From contig CM074193.1 in NCBI GenBank assembly GCA_037179385.1, positions 4,485,547 through 4,549,546 of the forward strand: DNA of 64,000 bases. The letters are read 5' to 3'. The DNA is from Holothuria scabra (taxonomy: Eukaryota; Echinodermata; Holothuroidea; Aspidochirotida; Holothuriidae). A model generated the notes under the pieces. That model was not told the origin of the DNA, did no database searches, and saw only the letters and a list, made by a program, of their open reading frames with translations. Within the stretch, counting starts at the first letter, position 1. Each line of letters opens with the position of its first letter. A program made the translations under genes and the position numbers. Below, piece by piece: positions 33,752 to 44,880 of the stretch.

Positions 33752-35094
33752 GAGCCTAGATGCAAATTGGTGGAAGACTTTCCATTTTGACAGGAACATT
33801 GTTAACTTCTGAAATGTAGTGGTTTATGAGGATGAAACTAAAAGTTTCATGCATGTCTTTACATGAAATCTTATGCCATTTACGCTACCTTTCGAAGTAA
33901 AACTTATCATTAAATTTTCACTTTAAGGAATCAAAATAAAAAAGCATCGATCGGTATAGGCGAACGGGAGCATAAAAGTTTGCGTTTTTTTTTTGGGGGG
34001 GGGGGCACAAAACGTTATTCGGCATAAAGATTATATAAGCTGAGCGCCATCATTGATTGGCCCGGAGCGTAGAGAAAATTTCGAAAAAATCAGACACCTT
34101 AGATGGCCGGAAATAGCATTTCCCAGACTTATGCGAAGAATCCAAATGGGTCTCTTTCTTCTTTTGCCGTTTGCAATAAAATGTACAGTTCAAAATAACT
34201 TCGCGAACTGCACAGGGATCAGAAAGTTATCAAAAAGTAAATACCTTGGCCCGAGAAATGTCATTTTGCCCAGAAGGCTGTCTAAGTGGAGTGCCACCCA
34301 TTGGTTGATGATGAGTGTAGGGAAAAAAATTGAAAATGATGGTGATCCCTCAGATAGCCAAAAATTGCGTTTTCATGCTTGTTAAGAGAATTTAAACATG
34401 CGGTCTTTATGTTTAGCTTTTGTTTGCAGTAAGAAAAATGTCAGGAACACGCTAAGTGATCAGAAAATTACCACGTAAAACATAGGACTATAAATGGGTT
34501 TGATTCTTTTCGGGGAAACTATACAACGGAATTGAAAATATACTAATACTTCTCTATTTTGACTCTTGGCTAAATTAAAGATCCGCTGAATTGATGAAAT
34601 TGTATGTGACTGCGGGAACTTCCGATTTTACCCCTAACATATTTTGCGTGATAAATGGGAAAGTATTTCTCTCCGCACCTGAACTCCCTCCGCTCCCCTG
34701 TCCCCGTCTCGTAAGTCTATGCCGGCCAGGGAAGGCGTCTAAGGGATGGGCCCCTCCGTTTTGAAAATTCTCAAAAAGGTTATTGTCCTTAGAGGGAATC
34801 GGTGCCACCAGGGACATACAGAGACTACTTTTTTAAGTAAAATTTGTAATTTGACATAACTGGCCTTTTTTAGGAATTAAAAAAAAAAATGGCATCACTG
34901 AGGGGCCTTGCAGAGACAATACTTCCCCTTTGAAAATTCTTGAGATTGGATGTCCTTACATGCATCTGGTGCCACATATGCTATCTTTTGAAGTAAAATA
35001 TGTGTTACTAAAGTATGACTACGTAATTTTATGGTCTTTAAAAAAATGGCATCCATGAGGGGGGCATGACCCAATGCCTCACGCTTTGTACGCC
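33752..35094 (-). mobile_element. Relative of the inner hAT-family element, reverse orientation
   Basis: On the minus strand it opens CAGTGGCGTACAAAGCGTG at 35094 and continues through a GGGTCATGCCCCCCTCATGG region matching 29577 onwards, then motif copies near 34.3 and 34.05 kb, and ends near 33752 in sequence matching 30360-30500. The far terminus is degraded. Moderately diverged from copies A and B. Confidence 0.7.
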
Positions 35095-35683
35095 ACTGAT
35101 GGTACCCTACACTTTTAAATCACCCTCTTACCCATGGGGGGGGGGGGCTAGGAAAATGGTGAGGGCTCATGCTTCGGAGTCCCTACCCACTACAGAACCT
35201 CCGAGGAGCAATACATGGTATAATCATCATTTCATCAATTATTTTCCTGGAATAAACCTCCAAGATAAATATAGCAAAACGTGACATCTGGTTCTAGCAA
35301 GTTCTGTAATTAGTTTTGGGAGCAACGCACAGGATGCACGCATCCTGCAAATCGCTCAAATAAACAAAACGCTATAGCACTTATAACAAACATTCCAAAA
35401 TTTGAGCTCACCTGAAAATTTCGTGGAAACATTCTTATTTATTCACACATAAATATCAGTTTTTTTTTTTGTTCTAGTTACAACTTTTTTAGAAAGCCCC
35501 TCCGGATACGCCAATTTTACTAATCTCCCGATAACTTCTCTCTTATGCTACTTTACTCCGTCGGTTCTGTGTGGTAGCTTATGACGACCATCATTTTGTC
35601 AAAAAACTATAATTCGTAATGTTGGTTAACCACACTGACACGTCGGTCTTATGTTAATGTATAAAATCGTTTGAAATATTTAA

Positions 35684-35925
35684 TTAAGGACAGGAGCAGT
35701 CACTCCAACTTGAAGTAGAATAGTGGTCTTTCCTGTTTCATGATTGGCTGCCGAGAGTCACGTGACAGAGAAATCTCTTCAAATGTGAAAAATACTTGAA
35801 GTAACTGTTTTTTATATTGAATATGCAAAATTGAAGTTATAAAATATGTGAAGGATACTTTGAAGAGAAATAAGGGGAAAATTGTGAGATAAAGGTGTTG
35901 CTTCAAAATGAATTGCTCTTTACGG
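35684..35925 (-). mobile_element. MITE family M2, copy 2 (reverse)
   Basis: AAGGACAGGAGCAGTCACTC, CAACTTGAAGTAGAATAGTG and TCATGATTGGCTG are the reverse of the end of copy 1; GTTGCTTCAAAATGAATTGC closes it. Confidence 0.6.
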
Positions 35926-37377
35926 ATTAAAAGTCAGTGTGGTTACTGATACCGGAATGTGATTCTCTAATAACCCTGACCTTGTCATACTTATAGTTTT
36001 CAACAATGTGACCCTGTGTGGGAACTATAGTATTCGAAGCATTACCATAGCCTGGCAACGAAAGGTCGCGTAATCGACGCGAACTCCTATTCAATTTTTA
36101 AACAATGCAATTTAAAATCCAACCGCAACGCGTAACCTCTTCTGTGGTCTGAATATGGTTTGATCCGCCGCCGTAGCCACCAAGCTTTCCTCAAAAAATA
36201 TACCTATGCATATTTCTTTTACTATTTTTTTTCTCAACTCTGTATTTATTTTCTTTTTCAACGGGATATTTACAAAGTGTTCACGGGCGGTCTGATTGCC
36301 ATTTGCACGCGTCGGCTTTACCCGATCAGTAGACTGTGACGAACGAAGGGAAGACTTCCATACAGTCACCATAATTTAGCTCGGAGTAATTGCCAGCCTA
36401 ATAAATTACAATGTGTCTATTTTATATTATATTTGGACGATAAAATAATCTGAATACAATACAATTGGTTTACAGACGCCGGACCACCATTACACGCCAT
36501 AAGTCTGATTTGACTGACCATACGTCCGTCTGTTGATTTCACTTGTCAAATTTGACGAAATCGTTTCAGGCTACCAGCATTAAGATGGATGTAGTCACGC
36601 AAATAAACTGGATTGGATGGTACACCTGATAGAGGACACATAGGGGGAAATCTAAGGGGTGGGTGTCCGAGTGATGAAGGGTATCCCCACTTTTTGACAA
36701 GGGGAATGGCAAACACATTTTACACGGTTTAAAAATATTTTTGAAAATAGTACACCGTCTGCATCGTACTTCAGTTCAAAAATGGATAACTTTTTAATTT
36801 TTAGAAATAAAGTAAAGCATGAACTTAAAAACATCATGAATAAAAAATTACAAAACCGCCAATAACTTTGCGGATAACACCCGGAGTTAAGTTTTACCTT
36901 TTGGACTCTCACGGGCCGAAGGATGAAGGCTGTACCACTGGACCCCAGAAAGGTGATTCTATCTTCCCATCTCTTATTAGTTTCAGAGAAGGTATCTACC
37001 AATGAGCGAAATATATTGTTGAATTTTATCTTGTTAATACCCTAAGTATTCCACAGGTAGAGACAAAGAAGGCAATTGCCCTCGTAGAAATAAAACAATA
37101 GAAGAAAAAACAAATCAAATTTTTTTCCATAAGAAATTGCTTAAAAATTTCCCGAGCTTGAATCAAAATAGAAAATGATTAAATGCAGCTGAAAGCGACT
37201 GAGACGTGCCATTTCAGCAATCTGCAAAACATTTGGCCAAAATTTTCTTGGCGCATCTCGCCAAAGTAAAATTACACTAATTATGTTTGCCAACGTGCAG
37301 ACCTAGGTTTCTTCCTCTTGGTAAATTCTTGGCTACACCCCTTCCTCATGCACAATTCTTGGCTACACCCCTTTTGA
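35926..37377. other. No gene recognised
   Basis: It contains two copies of AATTCTTGGCTACACCCCTT (37324 and 37353). A 116-codon minus-strand frame at 36652-37002 has a hydrophobic centre but no family I recognise. Confidence 0.4.
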
Positions 37378-37612
37378 CCGCGTGTTTGGTCCAACGGTAA
37401 GAGCATCTGCCTCTCAGCCAGAAGAGTGCACCGTCTGGCACCGTCAGGGTTCGCTTCCCAGATCGAGTCATACCAAAGACTCTAAAGAAGGATGCTCCGT
37501 ATAAGCAATGACGTAGGAGTAGGGAAAACAAGCCAGTGAGCCACAACTGGAAAAAAGACCGTGGCCGGCTCGACTTGAACCAATTGGTTGGAAACTGGGC
37601 CGTAAAACTCTA
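37378..37612 (+). mobile_element. SINE family 1, nearly complete
   Basis: The head GTGTTTGGTCCAACGGTAAG and box-B-like GGGTTCGCTTCCCAG are followed by the usual body and the tail AACTGGGCCGTAAAACTCTA. It has a small direct repeat (GCACCGTC) in the head. Confidence 0.85.
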
Positions 37613-39101
37613 ACTTCGGCACACGTGAAAAGCGTTAATGATTGCGGCAGTTAAGGTATCTGCTGGAAGTAAAGGGTTTTTTCCCCAGATGTTTTTTCGA
37701 CAGCTCATGTTGGCGACTTATGTCGTAATGAGACCACTCGTATCGCTCTACGTGTATGTCGGGTGACGGGTGTGATTGTCATGCAGTCAATTTAAAAGAG
37801 TTGTAAATTTGTTTTACATCTTTTCTTCCCATTGATTTGGTTATGGCGCTATAGCTGTCCCCATTTGGTATTGTATTTATTCAGAGTTGTTTGTCCCACG
37901 GGGAGTTTTAAATTTTAATTAAAAAATAAATAATTTTAAATTACCAAGAAAATTCAATAAACAATAAAATGACATCAGTTTTATGATGGCAAATTTGATA
38001 ATACTGAATTGGTCCCTTTAAAGATAAACTACTTCTTGAACCTCCCCACGTTTCTACTGAAGTACATTTTGTTACAAACTACATCGTTTACGAGCTACTT
38101 TTTCCACTGCCAAACGAAGAAACTTTCCCGTCCAGTCAACAATTACAAAGACACACCACACTAAATTCCTTGCACCTCTATGGTTTTATTGAAATGCAAG
38201 TTGCATAGGAGAAAACATCCTTTTACATTTACTGACGGCAATTTCAAGTTGCAAAAAGTAACAAGCACTTTTCAGAGAAACTAGTTTGTGTTAATTCCGT
38301 TGCCTGTATGTTTATCAACTTATTGCAAGAAATCGTTGTAGTTTTACAGCTCAATGTACTCGAAATGGATGAAAAAGATCTGACATGTTTTGAAAATCAG
38401 GACTCTTTTGACAAATTATCGAAAGGAAAGTTAAGTCCCATTTATTATTTCGAACCGTCTTGGCAGCCTGTTTCGAACTCACTGATTGGTTATAACATTC
38501 AAAAATGGTTTCAATTCTGACCTATAGGCCTGTCTTAATACTTTCTAATTAATTCTCTCTCCATCTCACCTTGGTTGGTATTATTTAATAAAAGGGGAAC
38601 AATTTAGTAAATGGATTTATCCAACTGACCGATCGCTGTCTGCAGCTTGAACAGAACCATGCACCAGACCGAAATAAATCCACCAGGGTCATCCTCAGTC
38701 ATAATGGCCTGTCTGTCCCGCGGATTTGAAGACTTTTAAATCGAGTGAACTGAAGTCTTACTAATTCCTCGACTTCAGGAATACAACTGATTTCAATGCA
38801 AACTAAGATTGAATATGCCTAAAGAATAAGGATTATTTGGCAACTTTACCAAGGTCTTGATATTAATGGAATATCTGTAGAGGTAGTTGGTTCCCACCGC
38901 ATATCTTTATATTTTAACGCTGGATCGACCAGTAGGTAGAAATCGGTATACCGTCTGAACGTTAAGGGGAAAAAACAATAAAAAAAATAAGGATATATTT
39001 CCCCTTCGCGTTTTGAGATATGCTTACACGTTATTTCAATGGACCCTTATATATTCGTGTTGACGCTGTACGTGTACACAAGTTGGTATAAATTGAACTA
39101 A
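37613..39101. other. No gene recognised
   Basis: AT-rich DNA. A 70-codon frame at 38308-38520 has no recognisable family. Confidence 0.4.
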
Positions 39102-39530
39102 TTACACGAACTTCCATGTGACCGTCCGAGCTGTAATACATGTCCAGTTGTTGGCAAACACAACCTCGTCAACATTTCAGGCCCCAACGGCAATAGCTTC
39201 ATTGTCAAACAAAGATTCTCCAGCATTTCCTCTAATGTAGTTTATATTTTAGCTTGTGGGAGATGTAACTCGTTGTATGTGGGAGAGACCAAGCGCCGCC
39301 TCGCGGATCGAGTCACCGAGCACCTTAGGTACATCAAACAGAATCTCCATGGATACCCGGTGGCTGCACATTTTAATCCCCCTTCACCTTGTTCTATACA
39401 GCATTTAACTGTTACGGCAGCTGTAATGTGCCGAGGCTCCGATCGTGACCGCCTTAGTGCTGAAAACCGACTGATTATGAGGCTAGGTACTCTCGCTCCA
39501 CACGGCCTTGTTAGAATTGACCTTTTGTAA
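39102..39530 (+). pseudogene. Penelope-like element: GIY-YIG endonuclease C-terminus
   Basis: The open frame (39102 to TAA at 39528-39530) reads CDRPSCNTCPVVGK, then NVVYILACGRCNSLYVGETK, RRLADRVTEHL, PVAAHF, and ENRLIMRLGTLAPHGLVRID. This is the GIY-YIG nuclease domain that ends Penelope-like retroelement proteins, with the Cys-rich knuckle before it and the Y-x(9)-YVG, Arg and Glu/His positions visible. The reverse transcriptase is missing because the frame is closed by a stop just before 39102. The domain nicks target DNA for retrotransposition. The frame shown is intact but truncated. Confidence 0.88.
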
Positions 39531-39680
39531 TATTCACCCCTTTTTGAGCCAGTTTTTACTCCTTTTACACTTACCCGTTCGTGCTCATTTTTTACTGTGT
39601 AGCCCTAATTATTATTTTTTCCGGACCTAGATTTTGTCTACTTTTTCCCCTTTTTTCCGACCATGTTTGATTTGTACGTG

Positions 39681-39979
39681 CACTTTTTCATCCAGGACGC
39701 TCTTTTTCTTTTTTTGATTTTTTGTTTCATCCTTCGCACTCATGTTTTCTGACAGTCACTTTCATTCGTTTTTGTTTCGGGTATAAACCCTTCATCAGGT
39801 GGCAAAAACCAAACTGAACAACAAACAGTTACAATTGGACACGACAAACATCAAATCCGAAGCGATCGTTGTAAAAACAGAACCGGACGAAAGTGACTTT
39901 CAGAAAACGTGAGTGCGAAGGATGAAACACAAATCGAAAAAAAAAAGGAAAGAAAAAGAGAGTCGTGGATGAAAAGTGA
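39681..39979. repeat. Inverted repeat, arms about 100 bp, downstream of the Penelope-like relic
   Basis: ATCCTTCGCACTCATGTTTT followed by CTGACAGTCACTTTCATTCG on the left pairs with CGAAAGTGACTTTCAGAAAA and CGTGAGTGCGAAGGATGAAA on the right. The arms are 39681 to about 39780 and about 39872 to 39979, with a spacer of about 90 bases containing the hammerhead-like motif. Confidence 0.82.
39774..39798 (-). ncRNA. Hammerhead-ribozyme-like core
   Basis: On the minus strand CTGATGA is followed by an A, a GGGT/ACCC stem with TTAT loop, and GAAAC. CUGAUGA plus GAAA are the invariant halves of the hammerhead core, and hammerheads are known in Penelope-like elements. The unpaired A between core and stem II is atypical, and stems I and III could not be confirmed by eye. 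Confidence 0.4.
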
Positions 39980-40503
39980 ACAGGATCCCGAAGGATTCAC
40001 AGAAATCAAATTCAAAACAAATGTAAACTTATAGCATGAAAAAACTAGAGTGACAACTGCACACTCATAGATGACACAGCACACCTTGGGTCGAGAAGCT
40101 TGCGGCTATGTATTTCCTTCTTCTTCCGCTAGAATGAAGCAAACTTAAAATCGTCAAATGTAAAACACCTCAATAAAATCATTCCTAAAAAGATACAAGC
40201 CAGTTAAACGGTCCTAATTAAGAAAAACATTCTTTAAACTAGCTACACAAAGGAGTTAAGAAGATAAAACAGATAAGAAGCTTACGATAACAAATAAAAG
40301 TCCAATCTCAAAAAAGATTAAAATTCTAGTATAAAGGTCCAAGATAAAAAAGAAGTAGTTAAATAATTTAGAAACTTTGGGAGCTAAGAAAGGCCTAGAA
40401 TCAGAGTGGGCGAACAGTTTCCAACACAAAATATCAAAAAGTAAAAATGTTAAATGACCCATGACCTTTACCGTAAGTAACTTATTCTTTTGTATGAATT
40501 GAA

Positions 40504-40928
40504 TTATTTCCTTTTGTTTAGCCCTAAGGGATGTAAAGTATTGAGCTTGGCCAGCCAGTAGCCCTCTCTTTTGGTGAGAAGGGAGTCAATACTTTGTGTA
40601 GCGTTAATTTGCTCAATAATAATCAATTTTATTTCAGAAATATGGTGAGGAGCAGAATTAAAATGCACTGCCAGCAGTCACATCTACCTCGATTATTAAG
40701 AAGGTCCGATTTATGATTTCTGAACCTGATTTTAAAGTCAGTGGCTGTTGATCCTACGTATTGCTTCTGACATTTTAAGCAAGTAGCTAAATAGATAACG
40801 CATTTACTAGTACATGACAGATAACTCTTTATGTAATACACTTTCTTCGTAGTACAGCTAGAAAAAGAGGAACCTTGTAATAAAAAAATAATGCAAAGGT
40901 CGCATCTTGATCGAAACCACCCAATCAA
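40504..40928 (-). pseudogene. Penelope-like element: GIY-YIG endonuclease relic with a frameshift
   Basis: On the minus strand the frame reads RSRCDLCIIFLLQGSSF, then CVIYLATCLKCQKQYVGSTA, DFKIRFRNHKSDLL. Past about 40665 the reading shifts by one base and continues AVHFNSAPHHISEIKLIIIE and LLTKREGYWLAKLNTLHPLG to a stop at 40504. Y-x(9)-YVG, the Arg, and the REGYW/TLxPxGLN tail are GIY-YIG landmarks of Penelope-like proteins. It differs enough from the copy at 39.1 kb to be another family. It is non-functional. Confidence 0.85.
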
Positions 40929-41026
40929 AACGCAACAACGAATACCACTGACTTGGGGTGCTATAAATGTAATCGATCAAGATGCGACCTTTGCATTAAT
41001 TTTTTATTCCAGGGTTCCTCTTTTTC
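40861..41026. repeat. Inverted repeat of Penelope-like coding sequence
   Basis: The 54 bases at 40861-40914 are reverse-complementary to 40973-41026 with about four differences; both include GATGCGACCTTTGCATTA (in one orientation). The left arm belongs to the Penelope-like frame, so the right arm is an inverted copy of its truncated 5' end, as produced by twin-priming-like events. Confidence 0.88.
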
Positions 41027-42029
41027 ATTTTTTATGCGGTATTTCGTGAACCCCGCGACCCAAAGTCAAGCCCTTTCCCGTTCTTAAGTAAAAAATCAAT
41101 TAATTTATGCTGGACATGACGCGACGTCTTGATTGAAGTTTACTATAGAAAGAAGTTTCATAATTTCATCTGCAATGGGCCTTCTAAAGAAAACTTTGCC
41201 AGATTCCGAAGATTAAGAAGCCCTTTAACACTAGTACCCTGTTTCAGCTTATAACCTGAAAACAAACTTCCTGCCAATACATAAGAAGACTCGATATGGT
41301 GCGAAGATTGAAACCGTTTATTATCTTCAGTGTTCAATATTGTGTACCTAGTTAAAGTAACAAAATTGATTATTATTATTACGTCACAGCCGGTTGTTTG
41401 TTCGGTTTTTGCCTCTCAATGAGGTAAAATTGAAATGCATGCTTATCTTAGGATTGTACGGGTCAACAACTTTGAGTGTTCAACTTAAATGCGAGTGAAA
41501 CCTGGGACATAAAGGCCTTTCTGAAGCCACGCATTTATCATGAGTTGAAGAAGTGACAAACATCAAACTTATCGTAAGTGAAGAATGAATAAAACATTTA
41601 TTTGACAAAAGCGTTCACAACTAGGCATTTAAATACAACCTACCTAATGTTATGTCATACAGCCCCTCAATGGCTGGACCCCCTGTGGGCTGTAGGATGT
41701 CGGGTATGTCCACGACGTTTCTTCGTCTGTCGTTTCAGTAGTGACGCCGGAGAAGAACTTGCACAGCAGAAACTGTACCTGAAACCGCATTTTAACTTTA
41801 ATTCTTTTTTGCCTAGTTGACACTGTATGACACATTACGGTTAGCCTATGGTGTTAAGTCTCATCTAACTAACCTATCATCTAGCAGGGAACCAACTGTA
41901 AGTCCTAAGAGAGAAATAACAGCTCTTTGGTCCAAGGCCCCGTTTTGTAAGCAGAGGCGCACAGAGGCATCCTAGTTTGGAGACAGAAGATTTTCTGGTC
42001 GAAAAATGTAAACCTCAACAAAGACTATT
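41027..42029. other. No gene recognised
   Basis: A minus-strand stretch near 41.05-41.3 kb has long partly open frames and could be more of the Penelope-like element, but no diagnostic motif was seen. Confidence 0.3.
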
Positions 42030-42332
42030 TAAAGGACCAAACCTCTCACCCCAAACTACAATTTTGGTACCCGGGTACCGAAATTCTCAATTGGCTCAGC
42101 TCTTTGACTGACAGCTAATTCAAACAATGCAGAGTGCCAAAGCTTATATTACACAGCATGAAAGGTACTGAGGGTGTTTTGATTATATAAATTGAGTTTT
42201 TCTATACTCACCTTGAAGCAAGAAACTGAGATTGTGTCTGGATTAGGATGAATTTCAGACAATTGTAGGAGGGGCTTCAGTGAGAATGTTAGGAGAATTG
42301 GTACTGTTTGGGGTGAGAGAACTGGGCTTTTA
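42030..42332 (+). mobile_element. MITE family M1, copy (303 bp)
   Basis: It opens TAAAGGACCAAACCTCTCAC and CCCAAAC and closes GTTTGGGGTGAGAGAACTGG and GCTTTTA, imperfect terminal inverted repeats of about 25 bases. The internal TCAATTGGCTCAGCTCTTTG and GATTGTGTCTGGAT are shared with the other copies. No transposase. Confidence 0.85.
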
Positions 42333-42965
42333 AGCGGAGCGTCACCATCCGTTGACGCGAAGCATAAAGACAACTTTGAAAATTAGATATCTCCTCGTTC
42401 AGTCGAAAGTGGTATTCCTCGGGTTTGTAGGCAAAGTTTAAAAATGGAGCTACTGCCTTCACATATTATAGTTCCATGGTCTATAAAGCCTCGTCTACAT
42501 TGCTGTGATTTTATTTATTTCAATCTCTGTTCGAAAATAACCCCAAATAAGCCAACCAGTGTACTGAGTAAATACATGATCTGTTTCGCAGATGTACGAA
42601 AATTACATACTAAGTATTTCGTGACGTCACATCGATAGACAGTTTTATCGAATACTCGTGCCCGATGAAAGTTGTGTGTCGGTGTAACGTCTCAAAAAAT
42701 TCGGTTCACATTTCAATAGACCTCTTACACTCTTATGCATGCATTTACACTGGTTGGCAAAATTTTGGCTCTTCCTGACCAGAGAAGGAGAAGACTTTAA
42801 CAAAAGTTCACAACACTGGAACGGGATCAGATACGAATTCTTTGCAGTGTGACCGTTACCCTGCCTGAAAGGCCCTCTACGGGGAGCGCTACCCATTTTT
42901 GGCGCGGAGCGTGCAGAAAATTTTGAAAAATCGAGACCTGTCAAACCGGCGGAAATAGCATTTAC
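42333..42965 (-). repeat. Fragments of the hAT inner-element motif
   Basis: AGCGGAGCGTCACCATCCGT at about 42334 and GGGAGCGCTACCCATTTTTG with GCGCGGAGCGTGCAGAAAAT near 42882-42915 match the reverse of the GCGCCA...TGGCGC block; GGCGGAAATAGCATTTACCA follows as in the element at 34.1 kb. The DNA between them is unrecognised. Confidence 0.55.
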
Positions 42966-43327
42966 CAGACTTGTAAGGAGAATTGTGTTACAGAGCTGGT
43001 AAGCAGCATTGCGTTGCGTATGAAGTGAGGCTTAGGAAGAATTGTAAGGTATTAGATGCTTGAATGTGTCACAATTTCAAAATCGTATTTGAGTGTTCAT
43101 GAAAATTTCACCCTTAAATATGACCCCTTTTTTTATTATGGGGGCATGTTTTTAAAGAACTCGCGCACGCTTAAAAAAATTTAGTTAAAAACATGACATG
43201 CCAAATTTTTAGGAGTCAAACGGTTGCCCGAATTTTCCCAGAACGTTGTCTAAATTTCAGATGTTACGAAATGAGAGGACTTTAGTGTTGTGAGATTTAT
43301 GAGGAATTGCTGCTTGACCTACTATGG

Positions 43328-44880
43328 ATTTTTGGTTTCGATGAAAAGAGAAACCTATGCATTCATGATGGCGTACGTGTGTATGTATGTGTGTGTATGT
43401 GCGTGTGTATGGGTGTGTGTGTGTATGTGTGTGTGTTTGTGACACTTTGCTTGTTTACACGATATCTTGAGAAGGAAAGATCTGACAGTTTTCAAACTTG
43501 GTACACAGATACCCCTTACTGAGAGAAAGAACCCTATTTATTTTGGTTGAGGTCAAAGGTCATCTGGGGTCACAGGGGTCAAAAACCGAAATCTTTGCTT
43601 ACACAATATCTCAAGATAGAAAACTTGGATTAATTTCAAACTTGATATGTAGATGCGTTATGATGTAAGAAAGAACCCTATTGATTTTGGTGGAGGTCAA
43701 GGGTCATTTGGGGTCACGTGGGGTCAAACCCTGAAATCCTTGTTTTCACGATATCTCATGGTCGGAAACTTTGATTCATTTCAAACTTGATATGTTGATG
43801 TGTTAAGATGTAAGAAAGAATCGGATATATTTTGGTGGAGGTCAAAGGTCATTTGGGGTCACATGGGCTCAAACCCTGAAATCCTTGTTTACACTATATC
43901 TCAAGGTAGGAAACTTTGATTCATTTCAAACTTCATATGTTGATGCGTTATGATGTGAGGAAGAACCCAGGTTATTTTGGTGGAGGTCAAAGGTCATTTT
44001 GGGTCACGCGGGGTCAAACCCAGAAATACTTGTTTACATGATGCATGATGGTAGGAAGGTTGGATTCATTTCAATCTTGATAGGTTGATGCGTTATGATG
44101 TAAGAAAGAACCCGACCAATTTTGGTGGAGGTCAAAGGTCATTTGGGGTCACATGGGGTCAAACCCCGGAAATCATGGTTTACACTATATCTGAAGGTAG
44201 GAAACTGATCCATTTCAAACTTGATATGTTGATGCGTTATGATGTAAGGAAAAACCCAAGAAATTTTGGTGGAGGTCAAAGGTCATTTGGGGTCACATGG
44301 GGTCCAAACCCTGAAATCCTTGTTTACATGATACATCATTGTAGGAAAGTTGGATTCGTTTCGGACTTGATATGTTGATGTATTATGATGTAAAGAAGAA
44401 TCCTATTTATTTTGGTGGAGGTCAAAGGTCATTTGGGGTCAGAAGGGGACAAATCTTGAAAAACTTTTTAACACAATATCTCAAGGTGGGAAGCTTGGAT
44501 TGATTTCAAACTTGATATGTTGATGCGTTATGATGTAAGGAAAACCCCTTTTGATTCTGGTAGAGGTCAAAGTTCATTTGGGGTCATAGGGGGTCAAACT
44601 CAGAAAACTTGTTTACATTATATCTCAAGGTAGGAAACTTGGATTCATTTCAGACTTGATATGTTGATGCGTTATGATGTAAGCAGCTTGTTTGCAGAAT
44701 ATCTTAAGGCACAGTATGAAATTTGTAGAAATGTTTTGGTTAAAAGAAAAACCAGTTACTAACAGGTGGAGTCAAAGGTCACTGTAGGTCACTAGTTGTT
44801 ACAAGAAATGTAGCATTTCATTGAAAAGAGCATGTATGTATCATCGAAACCTCAATGCATTTTTGCATTCTGGTTTCCAG
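43328..44880 (+). repeat. DR1 array 3: leader hairpin, GT repeat, about 145-bp units, terminal hairpin
   Basis: The leader has GGTTTC (43334-43339) against GAAACC (43350-43355), a GT microsatellite (43377-43440), then units with cores near 43550, 43694, 43839, 43984, 44129, 44273, 44419 and 44564 (period 144-146). Six are perfect AGGTCAAAGGTCA. A closing unit ends in the hairpin at 44846-44877. Leader, unit and closing sequences match array 2 over their length, so the two are copies of one element. Confidence 0.92.
44846..44877. repeat. Terminal hairpin of DR1 array 3
   Basis: GAAACC, TC, AATGCA, loop TTTT, TGCATT, CT, GGTTTC: a 12-bp stem broken by one 2-base mismatch. The GGTTTC/GAAACC pair is the same as in the leader hairpin. 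Confidence 0.85.

Noticed and set aside
36652..37002. A 116-codon minus-strand frame with hydrophobic segment
   Set aside because: No family recognised and composition follows the AT-rich background.
42149..42373. Possible conserved protein shared with 60666-60890 and 56126-56326
   Set aside because: All three translations come from copies of MITE family M1 with terminal inverted repeats; similarity is at DNA level.
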